Shown here: piece after piece, positions 5,117 through 5,145 of the stretch | Numbering within the stretch: position 1 is the stretch's first letter | Layout of the letters: every line of letters begins with the position of its first letter | DNA from: Desulfobacteraceae bacterium | Lineage (GTDB): Bacteria > Desulfobacterota > Desulfobacteria > Desulfobacterales > UBA11574 | Reading direction: 5' to 3' | NCBI GenBank assembly: GCA_029857875.1 | Contig: JAOUGB010000217.1 | Location: forward strand, 1-5,145 | Length of the DNA: 5,145 bases | Made by a program: the position numbers and the translations under genes | The notes under the pieces: model-generated | Seen by the model: only the letters and a program-made list of their open reading frames with translations | Databases searched by the model: none | What the model was told of the DNA's origin: nothing

Positions 5117-5145
5117 CCCCTGGAAAACTCATCCCTTTCTAGGGG
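5117..5145. other. Hairpin at the window edge
   Basis: CCCCTGGAAA (5117-5126) pairs with TTTCTAGGGG (5136-5145), ten pairs including one G-T, across a nine-base loop. Whether a T-run follows cannot be seen, so it may be a terminator or a leader structure downstream of the candidate promoter. Confidence 0.45.

Larger units (their letters stand above)
4899..5145. other. Terminal intergenic stretch without a confident gene
   Basis: CAGTTCA (4905-4911) and TGAACTG (4927-4933) form a small dyad. A frame from ATG 5016 stays open to the window edge and a 31-codon minus frame covers 4945-5040, but neither has a good ribosome binding site or recognisable features. Confidence 0.35.

Noticed and set aside
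1..5145. CRISPR array, tRNA or rRNA
   Set aside because: No short repeats with uniform spacers, no cloverleaf and no rRNA-like conserved stretch were seen. The 77-bp palindrome series has only three copies, and its linkers are related to each other rather than unique spacers.

Overview
The window is AT-rich DNA with long non-coding stretches, and every confident gene is on the + strand. The best taxonomic clue is the set of small proteins: a two-CW domain protein with an N-terminal helix-turn-helix, a small arginine-pair-rich protein, a secreted EF-hand protein and a stand-alone receiver domain. From memory, this mix is typical of sulfate-reducing Desulfobacterota (Desulfobacterales type). 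That placement is an inference, since no rRNA or housekeeping marker is present.

Layout. Bases 1-329 hold the end of a small multi-spanning membrane protein; its reading frame continues upstream of an in-frame TAA, so the gene may be broken. Bases 508-759 encode a secreted protein with two EF-hands. Bases 760-1666 hold no convincing gene, but contain three 16-18 bp TTCAAA/TTTGAA palindromes spaced 76-77 bp apart (1241-1410). A possible 25-residue membrane peptide (1667-1744) precedes a small protein with Arg-Arg pairs on a six-residue register (1833-2030), which ends at a strong rho-independent terminator (2071-2103).

Bases 2361-3350 are a decayed gene for an exported DUF4424-like protein, with one early frameshift, one in-frame stop and one late frameshift. 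Downstream at 3495-3567 is a fold matching domains V and VI of a group II intron, including a bulged A eight bases from the inferred 3' end. I see no reverse transcriptase, so this looks like a 5'-truncated intron remnant. A second strong terminator (3585-3617) and a GC-rich double repeat/hairpin (3665-3712) follow.

The last third holds a two-CW protein (3921-4274) and a single-domain response regulator (4397-4789). The response regulator lies between two 61-bp direct repeats (4319-4379 and 4838-4898, 54 of 61 bases identical by hand). The final 247 bases have no confident gene, only a candidate promoter and a hairpin at the window edge.

Taken together this is a remnant-rich accessory or intergenic region rather than a pathway operon. 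The two-CW/HTH protein and the receiver protein could form a small regulatory pair, but only their adjacency supports that. No complete new system is demonstrated. The items most worth checking are the intron remnant, the 61-bp repeats around the receiver gene and the evenly spaced palindromes.
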